Assembly (NCBI GenBank): GCA_002633005.1
Contig: NMRA01000196.1
Location: forward strand, 20,169 to 74,759
Source of the DNA: Phoronis australis
Taxonomy: Eukaryota; Phoronida; Phoronidae
Direction of reading: 5' to 3'
DNA length: 54,591 bases
Part shown: positions 21,406 to 34,800 of the stretch, piece by piece
How the letters are laid out: each line of letters begins with the position of its first letter
Position numbering within the stretch: position 1 is the stretch's first letter
Notes under the pieces: model-generated
What the model saw: only the letters and a program-made list of their open reading frames with translations
Told to the model about the DNA's origin: nothing
Databases searched by the model: none
Program-made: the position numbers and the translations under genes

Positions 21406-22260
21406 TAAATAGACAAGAGGTCGGTGTAAAAAAACCAAGAGATTTAAATAATAGTTTTAACACGCCACCAACATGCGCGCACCCAGCCTGAAATATATAG
21501 AGGGGCTCGAATTTTTCGTTAGGCGCACCTTTTACGGAAAGACATCAACGAGGACTAAGAAAATATAAAAACGGGGCCATTAGGCGTTCAGGCCCACGAA
21601 TTGTGCATCTGCGCCGACTTCCCGTGGATTTTGTGGACATTTGTCTCGTTTACTTGGACTTTTTGTTTCACTGAAGCATACCTTTTTGCCCAATTCGTCA
21701 AATTGGGGGGCTCGTTCGAGCCCACTGATCCCCTGCCGGGTGCGCCCATGACCACCTCAGACCAAAGTCGAGAATGGGCAACTCGACTGATTTGCCTACT
21801 TCAGGAATTGCGGGATCGGATCAGTCAAAGACCTCATGCTGTTGTGAGTGGTTAGTTAAAATGCCTCAAGCTGCTGGTGTTATGGTTCGTTGATCCACCA
21901 CAAACACACTGGGGGAGTCCAGTCAGAATTCTGTGCATTTGCAATTATCAAACCAGTAGCTAGGGAGCGTTGGCTTTTGAACGAGGTAGGCCAATTAAGT
22001 AAAATAATTATCTGTGGCGTAAATAATTACTTTACGCCTCTAATATGTTAATCCGCTTGGCCAACCATGCATAAGATCACCGTCGATCGCAACGTCGCCA
22101 GTTAGCAGTAGAGAGACTGGAGCGCGTTTTCGTCCAGTGCTGTTGTGGTAACAAGTGGGTAGGCGCCCACCATCGCATCGCCCTTGAGCGCTGAATTTTG
22201 AAGTGCATTGAACTCGCAAAACCCGACTCACAAACATGTAGGCTTACTTTGTGACTCATG
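21406..22260. other. No gene recognised
   Basis: Moderately GC-rich sequence with short frames (for example 21601-21855) and no domain. It lies between palindromic copies A and B. Confidence 0.4.
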
Positions 22261-22800
22261 CCCTTACGAAAAATTACAATAGGATTTCCTATTGGATTCC
22301 TTTTTTGATTTCCTATTGGATCCTATACTATTTCTTACAGGAAATCCTATAGAATCGAATTGGAAATCCTATAGAAATCCTTTAGGATATCCTATAAGAA
22401 ACCCTATAGAAATTCGTACATGTATACAAGGCTTTAATATATCCAGTAGGCAGTACTAGGTAGGAAGTTCAATAGGTTTCTACGAAGCAATTACTAACAA
22501 ACATATATTGAGACTCGCCTGAATATTAAAATTTTAGTACAAAAGTTAATGTCTCAGGAGAGCTGAAATTAGATAAAAACAAACCGATATTTATATACTC
22601 TTAGGGTTTGTTTGTTAAAATGTTTAGAAATCAGATTTGTGAAAAAGTTCTTATAAGAGTTTTTCTATAGGAATTTCTATAGGATCATTTCAGTTGATCC
22701 TATAGGAATCCTATATAGGAAATCGATATTCCTATTATAGGAATTCCTGGCTATGGGAAACCTTGATCCTATAGGAATCGACATAGGAATTCCTGTAAGG
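22261..22800. mobile_element. Palindromic TTCCTATAGGA element, copy B
   Basis: The same opening as copy A (CCCTTACGAAAAATTACAATAG) and the same core (GACTCGCCTGAATATTAAAA, GAGAGCTGAAATTAGA, TTTGTTTGTTAAAATG) in the same orientation. The right end CCTGTAAGG is the inverse of CCTTAC. Confidence 0.75.
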
Positions 22801-22916
22801 ATCATACTGCCCCCGTAGGGGGTATCTACATAGAGTCTGCATGCAGTGGCGGATCGTTGGATGTCTGTCGATCTGAGAAAGGCTACTATAGGTCCATGAA
22901 CCACATACATGTATAC

Positions 22917-23005
22917 GAGGGTTCGCATTCAGTGCATCCCCGGCCTAGCGGTCTCTGCAGAAGGAGGGTTCGCATGCACCCCTAGCGGTCTCTGAAGGAG
23001 GCCCA
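22917..23005 (+). repeat. Tandem duplication of about 47 bp
   Basis: GAGGGTTCGCAT...CCTAGCGGTCTCTG...GAAGGA occurs twice, starting at about 22917 and 22965. Confidence 0.75.
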
Positions 23006-23338
23006 AGCCCCCACAATAATAATCAGTAAAGGAAAATGGGAATGTTACCCAAAGAGAACGCGGAAAATGCTGGCGGCGATATGATTTTTAGTCGCCCGTG
23101 GTAAGTTGGTCCTTGAAGCATTTCGCCACCCCCTCTCCCGCCTTTATCGACCTATGACGTAACGCCATAGCCGTTTCTTTATCTTGAAATATTCAAAAAT
23201 GCCATTACTTATAGTCGGCGAGCATACATTTATGCCTGGCCGGGGCCGCGCCCACCGAAATCACGGGCGGCCCACAACAATGCTGTCGTCGTGAGCCCGC
23301 GGCGTAGCCAATGATGCCGTAAGCTATCGTATCAAGAC
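23006..23338. other. No gene recognised
   Basis: GC-rich intergenic sequence; no frame or clear repeat. Confidence 0.4.
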
Positions 23339-23570
23339 TACGCCCCACTATATCGTCACTTTCGGCGCATAGACGCTACGTTAAAATGTAAAAAGGCCGG
23401 GTGCCGGTTGCAACGATAAAATGAATTTAGGTTGGCTGCAACCAGGCCCCTATGTGCGCTTACGCCCCACCACACTATGCCGGAACTTGCGGTGGGTAGG
23501 CGTTACATTAAAAAGCAAAAAGGTGGTTCGCTGCGCCTACGTGCGCCTATGCCCCACTAGAGCACTGTTT
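23339..23570 (+). repeat. Degenerate tandem repeat, periods 122 and 88 bp
   Basis: TACGCCCCAC at 23339 and 23461 and TATGCCCCAC at 23549 head successive units, which share GCG-TA--CG-TA-GTTAAAA/CATTAAAA and AAAAAGG-GG blocks. Confidence 0.55.
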
Positions 23571-23980
23571 GCGTCTCGCTGCTGTGCATAGTTCCAAAAA
23601 GACACCAGCCTGAGTCAATCACGGCGGACACCCGGCCGACTTATCTCGCAACAACCAAGGCGACTATCCTGCCCTCTTTTGGCGACCAAAGAAGAAATTT
23701 GAAACTGGCAGATCACATGATCGGCATGGCACATGACTTCGGCTGAAAATTACTAAGGTAAGACCGATTCGTGACGCAGTAGTCAATTATTGTTAACCAG
23801 TGTGTTTATGAGGAAGACTACCACCAAACATACTAAAAAAGGCACAGCCTGAGAGCTACACTGACAGTGGTAGTGACAGGCGGGGGAATTTCCAGCCAAT
23901 AACTCATAACCACGGAAACATACATGATACAGTGAGTAGTGTCAGTGGTGATCGAGGAGCAGACAAACACAAGATCCTGT

Positions 23981-24330
23981 GATAGGCAGTGACCACCGTC
24001 TCTAGCTGTCTACCAGGCAGTTACATCGCCCTGGATGCCACAGCCTAATTGGCCAACCGAGGGGCTACATGTTGCTTAGCTGACTACTAGTAGAGACGGT
24101 GCCCCGGCCTATGGAGCTTCATACACCGGAGGCTTTTCGGGGAATTATGCCTCAGTCACACTAACTATAAACATGAAATTCAACACCTTTTGCTCATAGG
24201 ACACCTTAGGAAGTTGTTGATGTATTTAATTCCTTCCGACTTGACAAAATACCCCCGTTCAAACTTTTTCGTCAAGCAGTCCCTCGTTCAGTTCCAAAGT
24301 CGGAAATTCAATTGAACTTTTTCCCATGTA
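23981..24330 (+). repeat. Dispersed repeat family, copy 1
   Basis: GATAGGCAGTGACCACCGTCTCT, then after a local insertion GGAGGCTTTTCGGGGAATTATGCCTC, ACACCTTAGGAAGTTGTTGATG and GCAGTCCCTCGTTCAGTTCC, all in the same order as 54171-54445. It has no frame. The superfamily is unknown; a SINE-like or nonautonomous element is possible. Confidence 0.7.
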
Positions 24331-25884
24331 AATGAATTGAATCAATTCATTAGCATATCCAATAGCCATTCAACTAGAATATTTTAGAGGGTTGTTTTAT
24401 ATCTTTAATCAAATGTATTGAAAAGGTAAAAGTCCTAGAGTACATTCCAAGCATATATTGCCCTACCTGTCATGATTCCGTGCAAAAGGTTAATCGGTAC
24501 ATTTTGATTAAAGAACATTGAATCAATAGCAACAGACCAATATAGCTTAAATACTGTATAAGTTTGAATCATTTTGAATTGATACCATAGTCGCAACAAA
24601 CAATGCTAGAAATTCAGAGGGTACGTTCGTCACGTATGTCTGGTCACACGCACTCAGCTTACATCGAGCTGTTTTACGAAAATTTCTTGAAAGATATCAC
24701 GTACGTTGCAAACTTTGAACTAAATCATCATATAAAACAAAAAATTGTAACCAAATGCAAGACTCACAGAAAATTAACGTTAAATTTTTTTTCAAAATTT
24801 CAAATTCAGCCTCTGCGTACATCCGTCACACCCCTTTTATTATGATCATTCTTTGAAGGAGGTTTTTTGAATAGGTGAGGTCCCGAAGTCCTTGGTATAG
24901 TGCCTTTGCTGGGGCTGTTTCAAAATGCCTAGTTGAAACACGACTGGTAGTCCAGTTTCTGGTGGCTGGGGAAAAGAATAGTGTGTCCCAAATATGCACA
25001 CACTTCCTGAGCACCTGGAGTAGTTCAAATTCAGTTCTGCACGGGCCTACTGCATGGTTACATCTTATTTTTAGGTCCGTACGTCAGTCATGATGTGCAC
25101 GTGAATCAGGAGAAGAGATCAATTCGGTTTTGAAGAACAAAAATTCATTCAACACTACTGGAAACTAAAAACACCAAGAAAGTGCAAAGACAACCTTTCC
25201 AAGCAATGAGTTTATTTAAGGATTTTTAAAATAGTTTTTCTATGTACGGTTTGTGAGTTCAAATTTCATCAATGTCTTTGAGAATTATTTCAGATATGTG
25301 TACTTTACTATTTGGGGATTGGATTATAGAGTTTTTCCAACTTCAGGTTGCAATTAAATTCACTGAAATGTCACCAATTCTTACAAGATTAGCTTCTAAT
25401 TGTCAAAAATCATCTATGAATCTATCGATATTCGTAGATACATAAACAAGTAGATCATAAACCAACGAATTTGTTTATCAAAACGGAACGTTATAAGCAA
25501 TTTACGCATGCATGCTTGCAGACTCTTGACATGTAATCAGGTGAGTATGTGAGATGGGGCATTCGTATTAAGGTTTATTTTTGCTCATTTCACTAGAGGT
25601 ACCTATTACGTTTCATGAGGTATAATCCACTGACAAAAAAACAACATTTTTGTCTCTGTTGAGCCCTGCATAACAAAACCATAAAATTTGAAAGATAGCG
25701 ATCTTCAGTTCAACTTCTTCAAACTTTCGTCCTTTCGATGGCGGTCAATGCTATTGTTTTTCTTAGGCAATATGTCTTCATACTCCAAATTTCAGCACAG
25801 TGCCCGATCATTTTGGGTACACTTGACAGTTTATAAAATTTTTAAGCAAAATTATGCATTTGACATTGTTCTGCTTTATTGCAG
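24331..25884. other. Upstream flank of the carboxypeptidase gene
   Basis: AT-rich, without a recognised gene. It must contain the promoter and probably a 5' untranslated exon of the carboxypeptidase gene, because the first coding exon is preceded by an acceptor-like TTTATTGCAG, but I could not place them. Confidence 0.4.
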
Positions 25885-25888
25885 GAAC

Positions 25889-28800
25889 ATGGATGGTCTG
25901 CAGATACTTTGTTTGATCACTGCTATTGCCTTAGGGGCATCTGCTTTTCCTGCAGCTGATGAAATTGCTAATTTGCCAGGTCTTAGTGAGAAGCCAACTT
26001 TCAAGCAATACTCTGGATATCTCAATGCAACGGGCCCCAGGAGACTACATTATTGGTAAGTGACATGAATGATGCTATTTTGTTATTTAATAATAGAATT
26101 ATTGGGAATGTCCTCTCAAGTAGACTGCAAACTTGAAGAGTAAAAAAACTGAAATTTTGTTTATTCACTGTCCAGGGGATTGATCAAATTAGTGTGATAT
26201 CACCATTCTGACATAACCGAGGAGTTCTGTGTCATGGTTTATAAAGTCAACCTAACACTTGCACGAGGTTTTAGTGCGCAAAACTTTCTGATTTATGCGG
26301 ATTCCAGTTTTTGTTGTATTTGCGCACTTTTTAGCCATGTTTTGGCAATAGAAATGGACTATCATGACACGCAAATGGCCACGTACTGTGCATACTACTG
26401 TCACGGCCAGCACGGCCGCATTGTTACCATGGTGAACAGTAACAAGCGTCCGCTGTCTAAATTATTCCCATGTAGTTCATGTTTGATTCCTGCAAATCAA
26501 TGGCTACCAAAATTGCAAGCACTTCTCAAAACTCTGTCTACCGTATCCATTTCAGAGCTAAGAAACTTGTTTTTTTCTATTTTCTAATTTTTGGGATACG
26601 AAACTCACGCTTGAAATATGCAGGGCTATGAATGAAGGCTTAATGAAGATGACAGTGAAGTCATCTGTCAAAACAAAGTACTTAAATGGTGGTGTCATGC
26701 ACTTTAAAATGATTCAAAACCCTGTTTTTTATGAGAATTTTAACCAGTCCTGGTTCAGTCCTCCACTTATGCATCATTGGTTGCTCACTTTTGTACTAAA
26801 TGGAAGATTCAACAAGAATTACTCACTGTAGGTCAGAATTTGAGTTCTTGGTTGGTGATCTTACCTTACAGTTGTTGTGTCTCCTAAAGTGTATGTCACG
26901 CTTGCCCATAGTTTGATACGAGTGGTCTACAAACCTAAATTAAGTGTTGACGAGGGTTTCACACCATTTGAGAGCTGAATGGGAAAGTCCTTGTTGTTTG
27001 AATAGCCAATACACAGGCCAAAACCAGGTTTAATTTCCTGTTAATCTGACATGTAAGTGGCTTGTCTCTTGCCACTTTTCTACAGGGTGGATCAAAGTTG
27101 TAATAACTAGAGAATCCCCAGTTAAACTCAGGTTTAGGGAAAGCACCTGGTTACATATAATTCTGATCTTTATAGTTCACATAAATACAATTGTATGCTC
27201 TGGCATGAACTTCAGATTTTGAAGTTATTTCAACAATTTTGAAGTTAACAAATGTGCCAGAATAAGTGAATAAAACGCCACCTATTTTCTGTCTCTGGTG
27301 TACAGAAGTATAAATGGGTGTGACGTAAGCATTTTCTGTTGTCCGTATTGTAGTGTCTGATATTTTGAATTAAAGTAGTTGTCATGCAATCTATTTTTCT
27401 ACCTGTGCAAAGGAGGACTGCACGAGTAATTCAATTGAGACCTAGGGCCTATTGACAAAACTTCTGGAAGGTTTACCATGCCAACAATTCTACTTAAAAG
27501 CTCTGTTCTGGACATAAGATCAATTTAGCTCTGCGTAACTTGCCTTTTTCAGAATTTTAATTCTGTTTGAAAAATCTGCAGAACTAAAACTAAGCTATCG
27601 ACATAGCATTGGTGTGTCCTATAGGTAATGGTTTCTTTCAATTTCAAGCATGGAGTGTACATGAGGATATTTAACTTGGTATAATATATTTTTTCTTAAT
27701 TTTAGGTTGGTATTGTCACAGGACAAGCCTGAGACTGACCCTTTGTTGCTTTGGCTGAATGGGGGGCCTGGCTGCAGCTCAATGGAGGGTCTACTGAATG
27801 AAAATGGACCATTCAGTGTAAGTTTTGTATGGGCAATGATGAGATGATACACATCGTAGATCCCAATGTAGTTTTGGGTCGTATTTCTCTATTATGCACC
27901 TCTCAGAGAATTACTGAGAAAATCTTGTTTTGTGTCATGTATGCCACTGATTGGTCAATGCACGGCTCAATTTGACGACATGCAGGTATGATAATTGCAA
28001 TGTTGGATTTAGATTGGCTACCTGGTAAACATCCCAATTTGCTAGACGGTCATCCGAGCATGCCTCATTCGAAAAAATTCTGAAGGGTCCATTGATGAGT
28101 CATGTAGATGTAACCATCCAGACCTCCTCGGTCATTTTCCTTGCTTCAGATCCTCTGAGGGTTTCGTGTCTGTGCATATCCATTTTTGGGATAACATTAA
28201 CTCAAAGATTAGGAAATGTATTGTTGTGGTGACTTTTGTGGCCATTGTATACAGTACAGTTAAGAGACTAATTGCATTTTGGCTGTTTTCTTATATTGGG
28301 AGTGGGGGGGTTCGGGGTTCAGAATTTAGGCATGTTGGCATCTCATGCAATTTCCCATTCATTACGGTTACAACGCAAAATTTATATTTCAAAGAAATGA
28401 AAGAAATCCTTGATTCTGACAGCCAATAAAAATTTTAAATATATACGTTATCCTAAGGTAAAATGATTACATCAAGCAATCTAATCCCAGACTCAGAGCT
28501 ATAGGGTGGCGTGAAAGCTATGGATATCGTAATTCCTTTCTTAATACTCTTCTTTTGTCAAAAGAAATGTTGTTCTTGGAATTCTTTGGTTAAAACTATC
28601 TAATTTCATCATTATGATAGTGTTCTCAATAAGCTCAACTGGAATTACAAAATTCACATATTATGTGCATAAATTATTTGACGTTTGTTAATTGCTGGAA
28701 CTGGTACCAAAAGCCAGTTCTTAAGAAATAACTAAATTTCCAATACTTCAAACTCCCTGCAAAGGCTTTCAAATTCAACCATGCTGTAAACATCAACTTT

Positions 28801-31800
28801 AAACAAGATAAAGATTCATATTTGGAGAAATCTTTTGAATTTCTCTTGCAATGTCACCTGGTCAGCTGGACCATTTTTATGCACATCCATTCTCACTAGA
28901 GTGGCTGTATTTACTAGGTCACATATTGAGGGTAAAATTTTACTGTTTCTTATCAGGCTTTATTTTCCATTTTTTGGCACATGAAACCAAATGGAAACCA
29001 TAAAATCTGAATAGAGGAGTAAAAATTAGTAAAAATGTGGGTTCTTGAATTTTCAAAATTGGTCAATTAATAGCCATTTTGTCAACAAAAGACAAGCCTT
29101 GAGCTATTCATTGGGAAGCTAAGTTTCCAGCATGGTTTATCAGCTAATTGTTTTCATCACTAAAGACTGAAAGAATGTGGATAAAACCAAATGATTCTTG
29201 ATGGATGAATCCCGTTTAATTTGTTCACAACATGATGCTAATCATCCAAACTAGTGTCATTGCATAATTCAACCTACAATGCAAGGATGACTCAACACAA
29301 GTTGTGGGTCACACTCTGTGATACTGTTCTGTATTGTTTGCAGGAAGTTGTCTTCAAGCTTGAATTCCAACTTCCATTCTTCAAATTCCGGTCAAGCTGT
29401 TGTGCGTTTCTCACATTGTCTTGATGCTGTGATACTCTTATGAAAATATTATGTGTATTTCTCAGACATTTGTTTTGATGCTGTGGTACTTCAATGAAAA
29501 TGTTGCACCATTTTATTGGGCTATTGGAAATTCTGTGTGAATTGCAAATGAAACACTGGGGTTCTCTTTTTATCTCATTGATCTCTCTTCTATGTATTTC
29601 GCTTTTCAGGTTTTCTAGTGTTTTTCCATTGCATGCTTCCCTGACCAAATTCTTCTTGTTTGATTTAATTTTCCATTAAATTTATTGCCCGAATCTTGGG
29701 TGAGAGCAATATTGCTGCATGCTGAATACGCCTATTTCCCAGAGCACGCATTACAACAGCATCCTACTGTTACAAGCATTGGAAGATTTCGCTTTGTGTA
29801 AAGGCCAAAAAAGTCTCCAATCTCTGTCAAAGAGTTGGTTGGAACTGACGTTGGTTACTCGGTAACAAAATATTTGGCAGATCTTTTGCTTTCTTTATCA
29901 GCTGTAATTTGTTTGTTATCATCCTCATCCCTGCCTACTTACCCTGTCTGCCTGCCCTTTCTCTATATCTCTCTCAATTATTTTTACCCACAGTTTTCGA
30001 TTTAACGTCATGCCAAAATGGTATGAGTTTAAAATTCAAAATTCTCACAATAAAATAAATTTAGGTACTATCAAAATGCATCAAATTTTATCTGGGCGAA
30101 GTTTCAGAAACACTTGACATTTAAAATTTTACCCTTTGAATCTTTAATGTTTTTGGTTCCCGTGATACAATGTCGTATACCTTTGACTAACCTTTATTTA
30201 TTGGGAGGTTAACAGATGATCATTTATCCATTTATTGTAAAGTGTGACATATACCCTGGTTCTACGGGCAGCTCTATCAGTTACGTATACCGAAGTATAG
30301 TGCGAACCAGTATGGTGCTTTCATGCGTGTCATTGTTTTTTGTTTCAGTTAAGCTCGGATGGCAAAACCTTAACCCCTAACCCATACAGCTGGAACAAGG
30401 TCGCCAACGTGTTGTATGTGGAGGCCCCTGTAGGTGTAGGATACTCCTATACTACAGAGACATCTGTTCAGTACAGTGATGACATGGTGAGACATTAATT
30501 TGAACAACTGTTGCACTGTTATTGGTGATATTTCTAACCCAATATTTGCTGTTACTAAGAGTAGGAGTGTGGAAACTGTTTTGGTTTAGTTGTTAAATAA
30601 ATGTACAAATTTTGGTTTATTTTACATCAATTCTCATGTTTTACATGCTAGCGTGGGAAAAGCGCCACGTTTTACACGCTAGTGTGGCAAAAGGGCCATG
30701 TTTTACACGATAACATGGCAAAAGCACCACATCTGATACGCAAAGTGTGTCAATCGTGGAGTATTGGAATGAAAATTTCATGTTTTTGCTATGTTTTCGC
30801 CATGTTCTATATGCCACAATTTACATGTTTTTGCAACGTTCTACACACCACATTTTACACGCTTTTGCCACGTTTGACACGCCACGTTTTACATCTTTGA
30901 CACGTCACATTTTACTCGTATGACACGCTTTACACGGTGTTTCATTAGAGACGTCCATGTTCTAAGAGCGTGTCAAAATGTGTAAAACTCTCACCATGTA
31001 GTGGACAGGTCATTTTTTCGAACACACAAGGCAGTATCGTATCTGAAATCTTTAATCTGCTGTTACCTTTGCATGTTCAGCGATTTTCTCCAAAATCCCT
31101 TTATGGAATTGAAGGTGAAAGTTGGCAATGATTTTTATGGTGTGGTTACACTGATATTAGTAGGTTTTGGGATGGTTTTGACCTCTGTGACACTCTCTGT
31201 TGGCCATTTTTTGTTTTCAACAAGACATTTCTTGTTAAAGTTTTTGATTTGATGTTAATTAAAAAGCTGAGTCACCAACAGTTTTTACCCCTTGTGGTCA
31301 AATTGTTGTCTCCTTGTGTTTTACATTTTTTCACAGGCATGTGCACCTTTGTGTGAGTTTACAATGTCAATTAGCCTGTGCCTACTTGACCGTTTTTTAC
31401 TCACGGTTTATTCTCAATTTCCTGGGAGGTAACTAGAGTGTGTTTAACAATTTGGTAGAGTATAGGAATACAGTTTCATCAAATGTCGGATCAAGAGTGG
31501 AGTTTTTCAATGTTTAAAGAAATTTTGGCAGATTATCTACCTGTACCGGTTGAATTGTAATTGATGCTTCAATGACCTCTAAACTATCTATCGTTGAGGG
31601 GACTCAAATTCAAAGCAATTCTGATTCAAGCCCCATGTCTGACGTCTGATATGCACTGGGGCCAGCGGGGTCTGGATATCACTCAGAACCTTTCACTGAC
31701 GATTCATATTGCTTCATCACCTGAAATCTTGTATTAATTAATGTTACAGCTGAACCTTGAAACAACGAACCTCCTGAAATCTAACAAAGACGTTCGTTGT

Positions 31801-34800
31801 AACCGACTTTTTAGAGAAAACAAAAACCATAGAATCATTTACTTTTCATTTTCTGTATTCATTGTATGCAAGACAGCCCAACCGTTTGCCTGTTTGCGTG
31901 CAGCAAATCAGGTGCTCTTGTGTCACACGGTTAGCTCAAATACGAAATCGAGAAGTATGCGGGTGATCAATTTTTAGACTGTCTCGTATGTGCTGGTTTG
32001 TTGTAAGGTTGGTGAAGTAACCCTCTGGGTTATCAAAATTGGACGATATTGCCATGTGAACATTTTATCCATGTTTCTTTTAAAACAAAATGTAGAAAAC
32101 GTATTTTGCATCAGAGAAAAACAGGACTTCCAGATTGAAACAGCTGTATAAGCAAGCAAATGTTATAAACAGGGCTTGAATGCGATTCGACTAAACGTAC
32201 CCTCAAGATTTATTTGCCAAAGAGAAAATAATTATGATCATTGTAGTAATTGTAAAAAGGGCGGGATAGGCCTAGTTTTTAGAAATAAACTTTTAATGCA
32301 GCACTAAATAAAATTGACAATGAAAGAGACAGTTAACGTGATGAGCACTCTAAGAAGACTTCTGTTTGTGGCTCACGCAATGGCGCATATCAATATGTTT
32401 CATAATTACTCTTGTTGGCCTGTATGTGGAGCACAGAAAGCAGATCGACGCGCACAACTTAATTGGTGTTCAGTCTGTTCATGAATCATTTGGTTAAAGA
32501 GCCATAATCGTCTGAAATGTTTTTTCTTTAGAAATGCCAGTTTGCTGTCATCACAATTATGTTTAATCTACCTTGATGCCAGTGTGGGTACTAAACTAAT
32601 TTTCTTTATATGTTGCTAGGCTGCTGAAGACAATTACTTGGCTTTGAAGAGCTTCTTCAAGATGTACCCTGAACTGAAACACAATGACTTTTACATCACA
32701 GGGGAGAGCTATGCTGGGATTTATGTTCCTACATTGGCTATGAGGGTCATGGTTGACTCAGAGATCAATTTCATGGTTTGTTAAACTTGGAATATCTTGC
32801 TCTCAATTGTCGCAAACTTTAACTGCTGTCAGTAGTTGAACTCAAAATGGTTAACCATGTATTTTCACATGCTATGCCATATGTTCAAAGTTGCTTGTCT
32901 GTGAAAACCTTCTAAACATTCCTGAAAATGTCACTGGTTTTTGTGTCCTCACTTTACATGTCATTTTCTAAAGCGTTATTTCATTTATAATTGAAATGAA
33001 TGCCATATATCTTTTGCAACTTGTAGGGATAGTGTGGTGTTAACCAGCCAGTTACTGATATTGGTACGTTGATATATCTGTAACAGTTATGGTAACTCTT
33101 CACTTTGATTATTTTGCTCAAAAACAATTGAATTGACAAAATTGGAAATTTTCTTAATTTTCAATGACTTTGCTATAAATAATCCCATACGGAAAAATTC
33201 TATACTATCCTATAGGAATTCCTATAGGTCAATATGGATTTCCTATAGGATTCTTATAGGATCAAAATTTCCTATAGGTAATTTTGATCCAAAAGGAATT
33301 CCTACAGGAATCTTGATTTCTTATAGGATTCATATAGTAAATAGATGCTGAGGTTGGCCAGTAATGAAATATATCAAATAAACACAGAAAAATGAGGAAC
33401 CCCAACTGGGAATCGAACAACAGGTCTCTAGATTGCCGGTCTAATGCTCTCACCACTGAGTTACTGAGGATTTGATATCTGTGCAATTACTGTTTACAGC
33501 CCACTGTTAAGTCATACATCCCATGAGCTGGATTTCGCCTTCTTCACGCAGCATTTGGACAATTATATATACAATCAGCAATTCACCAGTATGCTGATTG
33601 TATATATAATTGTCCAAATCCCTTTTGAAAACGGCGAAATGCAGCTCATGGGATGTATGACTTAACAGTTGTCTGTAAACAGTGATAGCACAGATATCGG
33701 GTCCTCCGTAGCTCAGTGGTGAGAGCACTAGACCGGCCATCTCGAGACCTGTGGTTCGTTTCCCAGTGATAAGATTCATTTAGCATCAAGATTTCCTGTA
33801 GGAATTCCAGACCTATAGGAAATGTCCTATAGGAAATTTGTTAGAAATTTGATTTCCATTTTGCTAAAAGGATATATTATGGTTAAGTTATTAAAATTCC
33901 TTAGTCATCAGTTTTTTCTAAATTTCAACATTCATAAGAGTCCCATATTTGTTGCTTGATTTTTATATTGATGGTGAAAACACAGAATTAATTTGAGTTC
34001 ATATCAATTAGAATTGATATTTAGCCTATTTTTTCTGTTGTATACCTATTAAAACCTATATGAACCCACAGGACATTCTATAACATATCAACTTCCTATA
34101 GAATTCTATTGATGTTTCTATAGAATCATGTTGAACTTCCTATATAATTCTATTGAACTTCCTATAGAATCCTATTGAACTACCCATAGAATCCGATTGC
34201 ATTTCCCATTGAAAATAATTGCATCCTATTGAATTTCCTATTATTAGGATCCTGTTGAACCTCCCATAGAATCCTATTTAAGTGCCCATAATTCATATAA
34301 TCCTGTTAAAGTACCCATATGATCCTATTGAACTTTCTATAGGATTGAACTTCCTATAGGATCCTATTGAACTTCCTATAGGATCTCATTGGAGTTCCCA
34401 TAGGATCCTATTGAACTTCTTATTGGATCTTATTGAACTTCCTATTGGATCCTATCAGACTTCTTTTAGGATCCTATTGGACTTCCTATAGGATCCTACT
34501 GGACTTCTTATAGTATCCTATTAGACTTTCTATAGGATCCTGTTGAACTTCCTATAGGATCCTGATGAACATCCTATAGGATCCTATTGAATGTCATAGG
34601 ATATCCTATTGAATTTCCTATAGGATCATATTGAACTTCCTAATATGGAATCCTATTGAACTCCCTATAGAATCCTATTAAACTTCCTATAGAATCCTAT
34701 TGAGTTTCCTATAGAATGCTACTGAACTTCCTGTAGATGAAATTCTCTTAAAACATAATACAAACGGGTTAACTATATAGCTTTCACTACACAGTTGCTG

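Larger units (their letters stand above)
33390..33781. repeat. Long palindrome with two inverted tRNA-like sequences
   Basis: Arms of about 190 bp (33390-33580 and 33592-33781) pair around an 11-nt loop (33581-33591). Each arm ends in a tRNA-like sequence and shares TGTTTACAG, TAAGTCATACATCCCATGAG and AATTATATATACAATCAGCA. The two tRNA-like parts therefore sit head to head. It lies within element copy C and looks like a SINE pair or a foldback element inserted there. Confidence 0.85.

Noticed and set aside
33702-33775. Functional tRNA gene
   Set aside because: T and acceptor stems do not pair and the sequence is one arm of a palindrome; it is tRNA-derived repeat.
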